Made by a program: the position numbers and the translations under genes. Positions 1-9,214 of a stretch of DNA of 64,000 nt are shown here, piece by piece. Within the stretch, counting starts at the first letter, position 1. Every line of letters starts with the position of its first letter. Below the pieces are notes generated by a model. The model was not told the DNA's origin and made no database searches. It saw nothing but the letters and a program-made list of their open reading frames with translations. Source of the DNA: Scheffersomyces stipitis CBS 6054 (lineage: Eukaryota; Ascomycota; Pichiomycetes; Serinales; Debaryomycetaceae). Where the stretch lies: contig NC_009068.1 in NCBI RefSeq assembly GCF_000209165.1, positions 1 through 64,000 on the forward strand. The letters are read 5' to 3'.

Positions 1-2
1 TA

Positions 3-218
3 CCGCAAGACGTGAAAAGATCCATACCGCAAGACGTGAAAAGATCCATACCGCAAGACGTGAAAAGATCCATACCGCAAGACGTGAAAAGATCCATACC
101 GCAAGACGTGAAAAGATCCATACCGCAAGACGTGAAAAGATCCATACCGCAAGACGTGAAAAGATCCATACCGCAAGACGTGAAAAGATCCATACCGCAA
201 GACGTGAAAAGATCCATA
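3..218. repeat. 24-bp minisatellite, 9 exact units (copy 1)
   Basis: Nine consecutive identical 24-bp units, each beginning CCGCAAGACG and ending GATCCATA, run from the window edge and stop where CCGCAAGG replaces CCGCAAGA at position 219. Because 24 is a multiple of three, several frames stay open, giving repetitive ORFs that are not genes. The reverse complement begins GGTATGGATC. This vaguely recalls the GGTGTACGGAT core of Candida telomere repeats, but it is not a clear match. The array may continue beyond the left edge. Confidence 0.95.
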
Positions 219-345
219 CCGCAAGGCCCGTGCCGCTATTGTACATCCGTGCCGCAACTATTAACTCACACGCCTTTGATCACGTTATGGCCTATTTGGG
301 TCGCCTCACTAAACTTCCGTGCCTCAACCAATATCTCGCATCAAT

Positions 346-450
346 GGTCACGTTATGTCCTGCCTGTGCAACAAACTAATATCACATATCTTTGGTCACG
401 TTATGTCCTGCCTGTGCAACAAACTAATATCACATATCTTTGGTCACGTT
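346..450. repeat. 48-bp tandem repeat (copy 1)
   Basis: Two exact 48-bp units starting GGTCACGTTA at 346 and 394, followed by the start of a third at 442. A more diverged unit (GATCACGTTATGG) precedes them near 277. The same block is present in copy 2 at about 9054-9158. Confidence 0.85.
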
Positions 451-506
451 ACAAATGTCCTATTTTGGGAGTGTTAAATACAGGACTGTTGGATGAACTG
501 ATCTAA

Positions 507-1702
507 CCATATCTCCGCTGCAGCAATAGATACGAATCTTGTCAAGTCACGTGAAAGACGCTTTTTCCGCGAATCGGTACAGGTCGCTCACATTCCTTCC
601 TCGCATAGAATACCGCAATACTTATGAAAATGAGATAACATAGACCCTAGGAATGTCCAGCTATTGAGGACTATGAATTGTTCATACCTTATATCTTCTT
701 ATATTATGTTATTCCCTAAAAATCAAGAATATCCCCCTTCAAATGAACCATACTTTGTTTAATTATAAACTTTAATAATTTTTTCAATCTTTGGGGATCT
801 CGCCTCTCTTTTATACCTCTCAGATCTCATTTTGGTGATACACGCACATCAAATGCGCCTATATTTGTATCCAAGTCTTTAGTTACTGCACATAACTCTC
901 TGTCAATCAATTCCAGTCATGTGATTCTAAATGGATAATCCTCCCTCCAAATTCACAACAACTCAATATAATACAACCCAATATAATACAATATCACATT
1001 CACATTAATCCTACATCATGATATCCACAATAACTAACATTAAATATCCATATTCTTACAATCTTAACTTTTCCCTTACCTTTATTACTTCTCTCAATTT
1101 TCTTGTATACTTGTACTGATTGTCTTTCTGAAAAGAATGCGAAAAATACTACAAAAATACTAATTGCTGCCAAAAATTGCACCTGTCCTAAAAGTAGTAC
1201 CATTCGATTACCTTCATTCAATTAAGTAAGGATTCATCATCTTCAAGTGTTACAAAATTCTAATGCTCTAATTATAACCATTTGAAATAAGGATACATCA
1301 TCCTCTGTCACATGGTATAACACGTAAATATTGCAACACAAATGTCGCCAAAATGACGTGACAGCACGACATTTACCATATTTATAAATTAGTAACAATG
1401 TTCACCATATGGCGTAATTGTGATGGTTGGTCGTACCTAAGGCGAATATAGACGTATATTCTGATTAAGAGAATTACATTGGAATAGTCAGAATCCAGTG
1501 AAAATATATCACGATGGACTCTCGCCTGGCGATGGGCCGCATATTTAAAATTTAGCGACTAGCCTCCTCTGGGTCTCATCAACCGGAACAATTAAATTAT
1601 TCCAAGAAAGGATTTAAGATTTAACACCTCGATCACGCTATAGTTACGGCCTGCAAGTAATTTATGGATTTTTCCTGATTAGGATAAACCCTAAACTCTT
1701 TG
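507..1702. other. Non-coding 5' part of the element, copy 1
   Basis: About 1.2 kb of AT-rich DNA between the repeats and the helicase promoter. It contains only short ORFs. The one worth noting is a minus-strand ORF from an ATG at 1203 down to 1000 (67 aa, one hydrophobic stretch followed by a lysine-rich segment). It is identical in copy 2, but the whole region is nearly identical, so this is not evidence for a gene. No RNA gene was recognised. Confidence 0.6.
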
Positions 1703-1709
1703 TATAAAT
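1703..1709 (+). promoter_or_regulatory. TATA box of helicase gene, copy 1
   Basis: TATAAAT lies 138 bp upstream of the first ATG (1841), a normal distance for a yeast promoter, and is conserved at 10411-10417 in copy 2. Confidence 0.55.
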
Positions 1710-1840
1710 GGCCCAAATTCCCACTTTTCTGCTTTATTTATTAATAATCAATCTCTTCTAAGTTCAATCAGTTGCGACTTTGCAGACTTTCCAGTGTTCA
1801 AATTTCGCTCTTTCAGCCATTATCGAATACTAAAACTAGA

Positions 1841-4800
1841 ATGAATACTCAAGCACTAGGCTATTCAATTCATAATCCAATAACTTTGGATCTGGACCTG
1901 GATCTGGATCTGGACCAGAACTTCGAAGATGCTCTAGATGACTTCAGCCAAGTAGATATCAAATGTGAAAATTCCAATCTCATTTCTACCGATGAGCATA
2001 TTTGGTCGAGTCCTCAATCATTTAGACAGAGTCTGCCATTCTCATCAATACAAGCTACTCCATTGAGGACAAATCTGTTCAAACACGAACTTGACTACTT
2101 GGCCAAAAATTACTTTGTGTTTGTTGAGCCTCTAGGATACTTCTATCTGGAAAAAAGACATTTTTTCATCTCTTCAGATTCAAAATATGCTACTTCCAAG
2201 TTATATATAAAGTCGAAAGAAAGATTTCTTGACCTCATTAGCAAACTAACAAAACAATCACCTTATTACAACCAAATAGAACGTGAGTCAAATATTGTGA
2301 ATGTGGCTACTATTCCAAGCCCTATCCCTGGCATTGAAATAGAAGAATTTGCCTTCTGTGATTCCTGTAAATACACCAGCTGTATTGGGCGCGTCCCAGT
2401 GAAATGTACCAGTCATGGATACATGAGAAGGGGTGAAGGCTATAGAGTGGAACTGGGAGGTTTCTTTCTATTGAAGGAATTCCCACGTATGCCTTCTTTA
2501 CCTGATACTCCTCCACCAAGCACTCCAAATATGTATGATCGTAGTCCGACCATACCTTGCTCTTCTCCCATCCGCCGCCGATCTCGCTTCACCAATAGAG
2601 ACTTGCAAGTCGAATTCAAGGGCCCTCTTATCACCGAAATCCGTGTGAGAGAATCTGAGAATATGACCGCTGATGCCTTTTTGCAAAAATACGCCAATAT
2701 CAAATTCATTCCTGATGTGGGGTTATACTGGCACGAACATGAACGTGTGTTTTTGGATAGAAACTCTGAAATTGTTCACAAATCATTGTCTTCTATCATT
2801 GACAAATGCAAGTTTCTTGAAACACACATGCATGCAGTAATGCTGAATTCCTACTACTGGTATTTGTTAGCCAGTGCTAATACGCTGTCCGAGGTACATA
2901 TATGTCTTGAATGGTTGAAGGAACCTCTAAGTGGCATAGAACCTTCAAAGATCCAGTACTGCCCTGATTGCATCAATTCGGCTATCATCGATGACCATTG
3001 TGAGGTCGATAACCTTAATGTTCTAACTGGGATGGGATACAGAATGGAGCTGGGGTCTATTTTCTTATTAGCACTGGGTGGAGGAATGACAGACATTTTG
3101 GAAGATCAACGAGAGGAGGCTCCCGATCTCGAATATTATGCCTCTGATTCTGGTGCTGTCTTCCTGAGCGATGAACAAGAAGCTGAGGGGTCAGTAGACT
3201 ATGCTTCTGATATGGAAAATCTCACAGTAGATGGTCAAGAAGGTGACGAATTGACAGCAGTAAATGGAGAATCTGAGTCGGATACTCTCTTAGAAGATGA
3301 AGTTCAAGAAGGTGACTTTAGATCATTTGACGATTCTTCTGATTCGGATAATCTCTTTGTAGATGATGCACAAGAAGATGATGAAGAAATGATTGACATT
3401 GCAATAGATAATGATACTGAATCGGATAATGACGAATCAGACATTTCAGCCTATGATACCACCGATGATGGTCTTGATAACGAACGTGATTCAGAAGAAA
3501 ATATATTATATGATGAAGATCCTGTTAGGATCTCCACTGTTAGTGGATGGTCTCAGCTAAAAAAGAAAGGTATTTGTCAAATTAGCAATCTTCTTTGGCT
3601 GAGAGGACAACAACACTTCCTTGACATCACCTCCAGGGCTTTCAGATCGTTTCTCATGGGTACAGTGTCAAATGCACAATACACCCAGATGTTGGAAGAT
3701 GTCGAGGAATGGGTCGATCTAATGCCTCAGTACTATAGAATTCCAAAAGATACCAAGGGTAGAACATTTGAAATTCCCCTGCCCTTTTCAAGACTCCCTC
3801 CAAAAATACATACCTACTGTTCGGAATGTGGATTTGTAATAGGATTCAACGAGAACAATGAAAACTTGAGAAGCTCTTCCCGTCATGCAAAGAATACTGG
3901 TCATGATAGATTCATCAGTCGCCAAGGGTATGCTATCAGAGCCGCAACAGGATTCAATCTCTTGGTCATATTTGGGTCTAACGAAACAGTCAGTACATGT
4001 GAATCGGAAGATGGCGATTATGATGATGAAGATATTGTTATTCCTTCATTCGAAGAGGGACTGGGTTCACCATTCACACCCCCTGAATTCATAGTGGAGC
4101 CGTACTCCACAGACGAAGAGGCCAGCGACTACGAACAAGAGCCTGAATCTCTTCCACCTCCATCTAAGGAAGAACAATATGAAGTGTCCGAACTATTGAA
4201 ACATTCCCATGGGTTAGTTTACGATCCTATCTTCTACTTGTACTACTACATAACAGAAGAGCGGTATGTTGACGTGAATTCAAAGTTTTTCAAAAACACA
4301 TTGGAAGATATTGGTGACCACAAAAGCCGCATTCGAAACTTGGTGGACCGTGTCATTAGCACTCAAATCATTGACTCTCGAAAATTCGAGAAGAAAGTAA
4401 CCAGAGGTCACATCCACTGGGCCAAAGAGTTGTCCGAAGTAGCTCGCTGGAAGAAGCTATGCTTTTGTAAACAATGCTATCAGGTATTCAAAACAAAAAC
4501 TGCATTTTCCAAGCACAGGCGTGAATATGCGAACATGAGCGAAAGAGAACATGCTGGTCATGATATAAGTGCGGATTTTAAAGGATACCTTTTGGAGCGA
4601 CCAAAGGGCCTCTACTATGCAATTGGGATTCCAGATGATGTTGCTCAAGCCGAAGCTGCTGAAGCCGAAGCTACCGCTACTGCTGAAGAAATTGCAAGTC
4701 TGAAATCGCAATGGGTTATGGGTGGGCCTGGGTGGACGGTGGAAGAATATGATATCAAAGTGCAATGGTTGGAGGGCAAGCTAGGTATGCCTCCCGACCA

Positions 4801-7800
4801 ATTCTTGGCCAAGCACAACTACTTACTAGTGAAGGAGGTTGGTTTATACTACGATTTCACGCAGAAGTGGTTCCGAAGTATAACACACAGGTTGCTGAGG
4901 AAGGTCTTCTTCGGCGACTTAATACTGACGGTGAGGCGTGAGTTAATATCTTACATGCTCCACAATATGGATAGAAAGTATGAATACATGTTGGCACCCC
5001 GTCACCAGCAGCAAGTTGCTACTTTGGAAGCAGCAGTAAAATATGACGGTCCAATGGTGGCGGTGGAAAGTGGCAACGAAGAGCATCTAGATTTCGAGTT
5101 GGTAGATAATTGCATACAGCCAACTAAATACTACATGTGTCATGTGTGTAAGTTCATTGCCCACCACTCCAGCGTCTCCGCTCATATCAAACAAGCCAAG
5201 CACCAACGAGAAGAGGGACCTGAAAAACATGTTGTGTATGGTTACAGTGTTCGGAATGTAGAGGCTAAGACAAACTACTTCCGAATTCAACACAATCTAG
5301 CCAGTAGTTTTCACGAACCAACAGACAGCACTGCTGACTCTCAAATTGTAGATCCGTTTTTATCCAGATACAAAGCGCATGAGTATACAAAGTTCCGTTC
5401 ATTTTTGAACATGTCTAATGACAAAAGATGGCCACGTTTGGTACAATTGTGCAAGAAATATGTAACCAAGAAAAGATTAGCTTTGAGCATCGGATCTTCT
5501 CTCTCAGCACTCATCAAAAACCCCCGGTTCTGTAGCACTCCAAACTCAGCCCTGCGATACGGACCCATGCTTGCCAGATTCCTCTTTGTTGCCATGAAAA
5601 TGTGCGAGTTGAAGGAACACAAAGCAATGGAAGAGTTTGAGCAAGTATTCTGTGCCAACAAAAAACAGGGACTACGAAGATTTTTCGGTCAAATGACGAA
5701 ATTTGGTGCGTTCTGGTTGTTGTCTCCGGTACTAGTGTTGCAGGAAGACGATTCAAACGCCATGGAAGATGTCTTTATGAGCAGTCTAATGGTGTGTCTT
5801 CTTGATGAAGGAGGAATAGGATTCAAGATCAAGTCGTACCGCTGCGATTTTTGCAGTGGTTTATCTTTTGCATTCAAATGCATAGCTGTTGATGTGATGA
5901 AAAAAGACAAGTCTTATGTCCGACCTTTTGTTGAGGATTGTAACAGGGCGGCATCCATAGCACTCAACTTTGGCCGATTTTGCAAGTTCAGTGCCGATGT
6001 ACACTCGTTGAGTCCTCGTACATTTGGAAGGACCATGAACGTGCTACATGTTGGAGACAAAATAAGAATAAATACATTTGAAGTCGGACTCGACGACATC
6101 AAAAAATGGGTCCATACTGCCATTCAGCAATATGTACTTGAAGTTGAGGAACTTTTCATGGACATCAACATCACGCCGACCATGGCCATGAATGAGATGA
6201 TGGCAGCACAAAAACCAAGAGTTGTTGGAATGCCTCAAACTAGTTACAACTGGGATCAAAGGGATATCGACAGATGCTTGGAAATTAACCTGGTTGATAA
6301 GTATGACATCAAGAGTCTTCAGTATTTCCGTCGCCGACTCTCTAGATTGAACGACTTGTTTTTTTACATGATCTTGTTGACGTGTGGGTCTCCGTATCGT
6401 TTAACGGAATTATACCTGGTTCTTATTCGTAATGAAGAAAGATTGGGAAGTAATGTGTTTGTTGCTGATGGGATGCTTGGACTCTTTACCAACAATGGAA
6501 AGAACAGTATGAAGTATAGTCGAGAACGTCCTATTCTCAAGATGTTGCCCGAAGAGGTGTCAGAGTGCTTGGCTCACTATATCTATTTTGTCAGGCCATT
6601 CGAACACACTCTTGTCGAATACCAAGAACAAACCGGTTCATTGAGCCACATAGAGTTCAAGAAACTAAGTGATAAATACAAGCTCCATTTGTTCGTGGGA
6701 GAGAAACAAATCAAAAACAGCACTACTCTTGGAAAATCGTTCCGTAAGTTCATAAATAAAACAACTCCAAAGCTTAGAGGAATCATGTACGGTGAAATAA
6801 GACAAGTGCTTTCATATTTTGTTGGGGCGAACGTCTCTGGGATGATTGGATTACAGATCAAGATTGACAACACCCTTGCCGAACAGGCTGGGCATTCGTT
6901 TAGTAGGTTTGTCGAAAGTTATGCCACAAATAGAGATGGTTACAATCATGTAATGCTTCAACGAATGAGAGACTGTCTGGCAGCCTGGCATACGTGTTTG
7001 GAGATGAGTACTCTTCAGATATTTACGCCTAGCGTATTTACTAGGAACGAACCACCGAAATTGACAGGTGAAGAACTTATAGAGGCTGGCAGACAGATGT
7101 TTGGACAACACTTCAAGTTCAAGGAGGGCCAGCAACAGGCTACATCGGATGTGGCTAATTGCTTCAGTATGATGGTTGCTATTGACCTGGGAAAGACGAC
7201 TTGTTGCATCATTGCGATGTTGGCGGAGCGTACCCACAGTCTTCGCCAGACCGACCGAGGTAAAAAGACTCACTGTGTTACGATATTTGTGGTACCTTAC
7301 ATTTCTACACTCAACTCCACCATCCGCCAATTGACCGAAAATTTCAATGTGCGTACGTTTGATGGCTCTGTTGGACAGGTCAACGACTATGATGTGCTAT
7401 TGATGCTGCTTGAAGACGGCCACCTTAGATATCTTAATCAGGTAGTCAGACATTTTCAGTCTACGAACTATCAAGGCAAGACCTATCTCCGCCGGGTAGT
7501 GGTTGACGATGCCCATATCTTGCAGATGAAACAATATGTGGTCGATGGAAACAAAAATGTACCTGTTGTATTTTTGACGTCATTTCTTCCACAGAAGGAA
7601 GACGCTACGATGAGTAGATTATTTAATATCAATTCCTTGGTAAGGGTGTCGTCACAGGAACCACTCTTGCCACATAAAGAATTCACTCTTTTCAAGAAGC
7701 CTAATACCACTTCAATATGTCAGACGGTTCTAGAAAAAGTTAGGAGTTTCGGTTCGGCAATTGTGATTGCTGAGTCTTCTGATAAAGTGTCATACTTGGT

Positions 7801-8191
7801 AAGTCAAATGGCCGACGAGGTTCCATGTATAGGTATCTACGGATCCCCAGTCAGCAGAACAGCTGCTTTGAATAAGATGGCCAATGAGAATATCAGGGTT
7901 GTGGTTACTACGGCAGAAGCAATGGTGGGTCTTCATATGTTGAAACCTACAACCGTCTTGTTTGCATATTCGATTAATAATCCAATAGAATTGCTTGTTG
8001 GCAGTCAAATGAGCAGTGGAAAGGTAGACATGGTATTGCTCAACTTTTATTCGTCTGAGTTTCAACGAGACTTATTGGACACTTGTGTTAATTTAATGGT
8101 AACGAGACATATGCGTTTAACGGAACAAACTTGTTATGAGGCTGGTAAGGAGCGGTGTCATGCTTGTGTCAAAAAGAGAAGACATGCTTGA
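1841..8191 (+). CDS. Giant telomere-linked RecQ-like helicase with zinc fingers and a tyrosine-recombinase-like domain (copy 1, intact)
   Basis: A 2116-aa protein. The open frame continues upstream to a TTG at 1772, but the first ATG is at 1841. The N-terminal half has five Cys-x2-Cys modules (C173/C176, C374/C377, C660/C663, C876/C879, C1100/C1103). Each is preceded by a YxxV..GLYY-like segment; the fifth is a canonical C2H2 finger with H1115 and H1121. A strongly acidic tract lies between modules 2 and 3. Around residues 1500-1700 a tyrosine-recombinase-like pattern occurs: R1520 in SPYRLTEL, R1654, a G-H-S at H1685, and Y1694 nine residues later. The C-terminus is a divergent SF2/RecQ-like helicase: P-loop S1783-G-K-T (serine encoded by CTG), motif II D1889-D-A-H, and a final C-x2-C. 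The same overall architecture is known to me from fungal telomere-linked and OrsD-type helicases. Role inferred: maintenance or spread of chromosome ends. Whether it is catalytically active is unknown. Confidence 0.8.
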   Translation: MNTQALGYSIHNPITLDLDLDLDLDQNFEDALDDFSQVDIKCENSNLISTDEHIWSSPQSFRQSLPFSSIQATPLRTNLFKHELDYLAKNYFVFVEPLGYFYLEKRHFFISSDSKYATSKLYIKSKERFLDLISKLTKQSPYYNQIERESNIVNVATIPSPIPGIEIEEFAFCDSCKYTSCIGRVPVKCTSHGYMRRGEGYRVELGGFFLLKEFPRMPSLPDTPPPSTPNMYDRSPTIPCSSPIRRRSRFTNRDLQVEFKGPLITEIRVRESENMTADAFLQKYANIKFIPDVGLYWHEHERVFLDRNSEIVHKSLSSIIDKCKFLETHMHAVMLNSYYWYLLASANTLSEVHICLEWLKEPLSGIEPSKIQYCPDCINSAIIDDHCEVDNLNVLTGMGYRMELGSIFLLALGGGMTDILEDQREEAPDLEYYASDSGAVFLSDEQEAEGSVDYASDMENLTVDGQEGDELTAVNGESESDTLLEDEVQEGDFRSFDDSSDSDNLFVDDAQEDDEEMIDIAIDNDTESDNDESDISAYDTTDDGLDNERDSEENILYDEDPVRISTVSGWSQLKKKGICQISNLLWLRGQQHFLDITSRAFRSFLMGTVSNAQYTQMLEDVEEWVDLMPQYYRIPKDTKGRTFEIPLPFSRLPPKIHTYCSECGFVIGFNENNENLRSSSRHAKNTGHDRFISRQGYAIRAATGFNLLVIFGSNETVSTCESEDGDYDDEDIVIPSFEEGLGSPFTPPEFIVEPYSTDEEASDYEQEPESLPPPSKEEQYEVSELLKHSHGLVYDPIFYLYYYITEERYVDVNSKFFKNTLEDIGDHKSRIRNLVDRVISTQIIDSRKFEKKVTRGHIHWAKELSEVARWKKLCFCKQCYQVFKTKTAFSKHRREYANMSEREHAGHDISADFKGYLLERPKGLYYAIGIPDDVAQAEAAEAEATATAEEIASLKSQWVMGGPGWTVEEYDIKVQWLEGKLGMPPDQFLAKHNYLLVKEVGLYYDFTQKWFRSITHRLLRKVFFGDLILTVRRELISYMLHNMDRKYEYMLAPRHQQQVATLEAAVKYDGPMVAVESGNEEHLDFELVDNCIQPTKYYMCHVCKFIAHHSSVSAHIKQAKHQREEGPEKHVVYGYSVRNVEAKTNYFRIQHNLASSFHEPTDSTADSQIVDPFLSRYKAHEYTKFRSFLNMSNDKRWPRLVQLCKKYVTKKRLALSIGSSLSALIKNPRFCSTPNSALRYGPMLARFLFVAMKMCELKEHKAMEEFEQVFCANKKQGLRRFFGQMTKFGAFWLLSPVLVLQEDDSNAMEDVFMSSLMVCLLDEGGIGFKIKSYRCDFCSGLSFAFKCIAVDVMKKDKSYVRPFVEDCNRAASIALNFGRFCKFSADVHSLSPRTFGRTMNVLHVGDKIRINTFEVGLDDIKKWVHTAIQQYVLEVEELFMDINITPTMAMNEMMAAQKPRVVGMPQTSYNWDQRDIDRCLEINLVDKYDIKSLQYFRRRLSRLNDLFFYMILLTCGSPYRLTELYLVLIRNEERLGSNVFVADGMLGLFTNNGKNSMKYSRERPILKMLPEEVSECLAHYIYFVRPFEHTLVEYQEQTGSLSHIEFKKLSDKYKLHLFVGEKQIKNSTTLGKSFRKFINKTTPKLRGIMYGEIRQVLSYFVGANVSGMIGLQIKIDNTLAEQAGHSFSRFVESYATNRDGYNHVMLQRMRDCLAAWHTCLEMSTLQIFTPSVFTRNEPPKLTGEELIEAGRQMFGQHFKFKEGQQQATSDVANCFSMMVAIDLGKTTCCIIAMLAERTHSLRQTDRGKKTHCVTIFVVPYISTLNSTIRQLTENFNVRTFDGSVGQVNDYDVLLMLLEDGHLRYLNQVVRHFQSTNYQGKTYLRRVVVDDAHILQMKQYVVDGNKNVPVVFLTSFLPQKEDATMSRLFNINSLVRVSSQEPLLPHKEFTLFKKPNTTSICQTVLEKVRSFGSAIVIAESSDKVSYLVSQMADEVPCIGIYGSPVSRTAALNKMANENIRVVVTTAEAMVGLHMLKPTTVLFAYSINNPIELLVGSQMSSGKVDMVLLNFYSSEFQRDLLDTCVNLMVTRHMRLTEQTCYEAGKERCHACVKKRRHA

Positions 8192-8208
8192 AGTTATTTG
8201 TTGTTCGC

Positions 8209-8774
8209 TTTCATAATCTTATATATGTTCATTATACTACAATACCCTAAATAAAAACCTCTACGTGTCAGTAAACCTGACTTCAAACAAGATCTCAATC
8301 TCCCATAAAGAGATAATTGGTAAGAGATTAGGCATGCCTCCCGTATAGTTTAAGCCCATAGTTAAGCCGCCATAGCTTGAAAACATAAACACTGACAATC
8401 CGGTCGTCGTGCCAACGGAGCGCAAAATATTTCAAAATGTCAGGGACCGACCGCGTCTCGAAATCGTCCGATTTCGCCTAATCCACGGATTTGTTGCGTT
8501 ATAGTTAAATTCCATATAGTGTGCAGGCGAGGTGCGTAGAGCGCCTGTTCATATGCAAAAAATCACACTTTGTGCAGTTCCGAGGTGCGTACTTAGCCTG
8601 TTACAGGCAAAAAATCACACTTTCTGTGCAGTTCCGAGGTGCGTACTTAGCCTGTTTCGATGCAAAACATACGACATTCCGCGACATGCGCAACATAAAT
8701 GTCGTTTTGATGCATTAATTAAGTGCATACTTCCGTCACAAGCTTAAAATCATCAGTTCAGCCGTGGCCCGTCA
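8209..8774. other. Spacer between element copies
   Basis: This 566-bp segment separates the end of homology of copy 1 from the minisatellite of copy 2. It begins AT-rich and becomes more GC-rich. It has no convincing ORF. It contains the 51-54-bp repeats annotated separately. It is absent after copy 2, so it may be the right end of one element or the left end of the next. Confidence 0.7.
8521..8680. repeat. Imperfect 51-54-bp tandem repeats
   Basis: Three imperfect units begin GTGCAG at 8521, 8572 and 8626. They share GAGGTGCGTA, a GCCTGTT motif and, in the first two, AAAAAATCACACTTT. The third unit is diverged at its end. Confidence 0.8.
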
Positions 8775-8932
8775 GATCCATACCGCAAGACGTGAAAAGA
8801 TCCATACCGCAAGACGTGAAAAGATCCATACCGCAAGACGTGAAAAGATCCATACCGCAAGACGTGAAAAGATCCATACCGCAAGACGTGAAAAGATCCA
8901 TACCGCAAGACGTGAAAAGATCCATACCGCAA
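8775..8932. repeat. 24-bp minisatellite, 6 units (copy 2)
   Basis: Six complete units start at 8783, 8807, 8831, 8855, 8879 and 8903, preceded by the last 8 bp of a unit and followed by CCGCAAGG. The unit sequence is the same as in copy 1, which has at least nine, so the array length varies between copies. Confidence 0.95.
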
Positions 8933-9053
8933 GGCCCGTGCCGCTATTGTACATCCGTGCCGCAACTATTAACTCACACGCCTTTGATCACGTTATGGCC
9001 TATTTGGGTCGCCTCACTAAACTTCCGTGCCTCAACCAATATCTCGCATCAAT

Positions 9054-9158
9054 GGTCACGTTATGTCCTGCCTGTGCAACAAACTAATATCACATATCTT
9101 TGGTCACGTTATGTCCTGCCTGTGCAACAAACTAATATCACATATCTTTGGTCACGTT
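9054..9158. repeat. 48-bp tandem repeat (copy 2)
   Basis: Same 48-bp repeat as in copy 1, at the expected 8708-bp offset, with two exact units and a partial third. Confidence 0.85.
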
Positions 9159-9214
9159 ACAAATGTCCTATTTTGGGAGTGTTAAATACAGGACTGTTGG
9201 ATGAACTGATCTAA

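Larger units (their letters stand above)
3..8208 (+). repeat. Subtelomeric tandem element, copy 1
   Basis: First of two direct copies of an 8.7-kb element; corresponding positions differ by 8708 bp up to the copy-2 deletion and by 8701 bp after it. It comprises a 24-bp minisatellite, a 48-bp tandem repeat, about 1.3 kb of AT-rich non-coding DNA, a TATA box and the giant helicase gene. Homology with copy 2 ends 17 bp after the gene stop, at TTGTTCGC. The two copies differ by scattered single bases, roughly 1%. The window begins inside the minisatellite, so the true left end is not visible. The tandem arrangement and the neighbouring adhesin suggest a chromosome end. Confidence 0.9.

Noticed and set aside
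1..218. CRISPR-like array
   Set aside because: The units are directly joined with no spacers, and the genome is a yeast.
12..506. Repetitive ORF over the minisatellite (RSIPQDVK repeats), and its counterpart at 8723-9214
   Set aside because: Both start at GTG with no ATG, and they are open only because the 24-bp unit is a multiple of three. Other frames are open as well.
1000..1203. 67-aa membrane-like ORF inside the element (also 9708-9911)
   Set aside because: Identity in both copies reflects the recent duplication of the whole region. No domain and no clear promoter.
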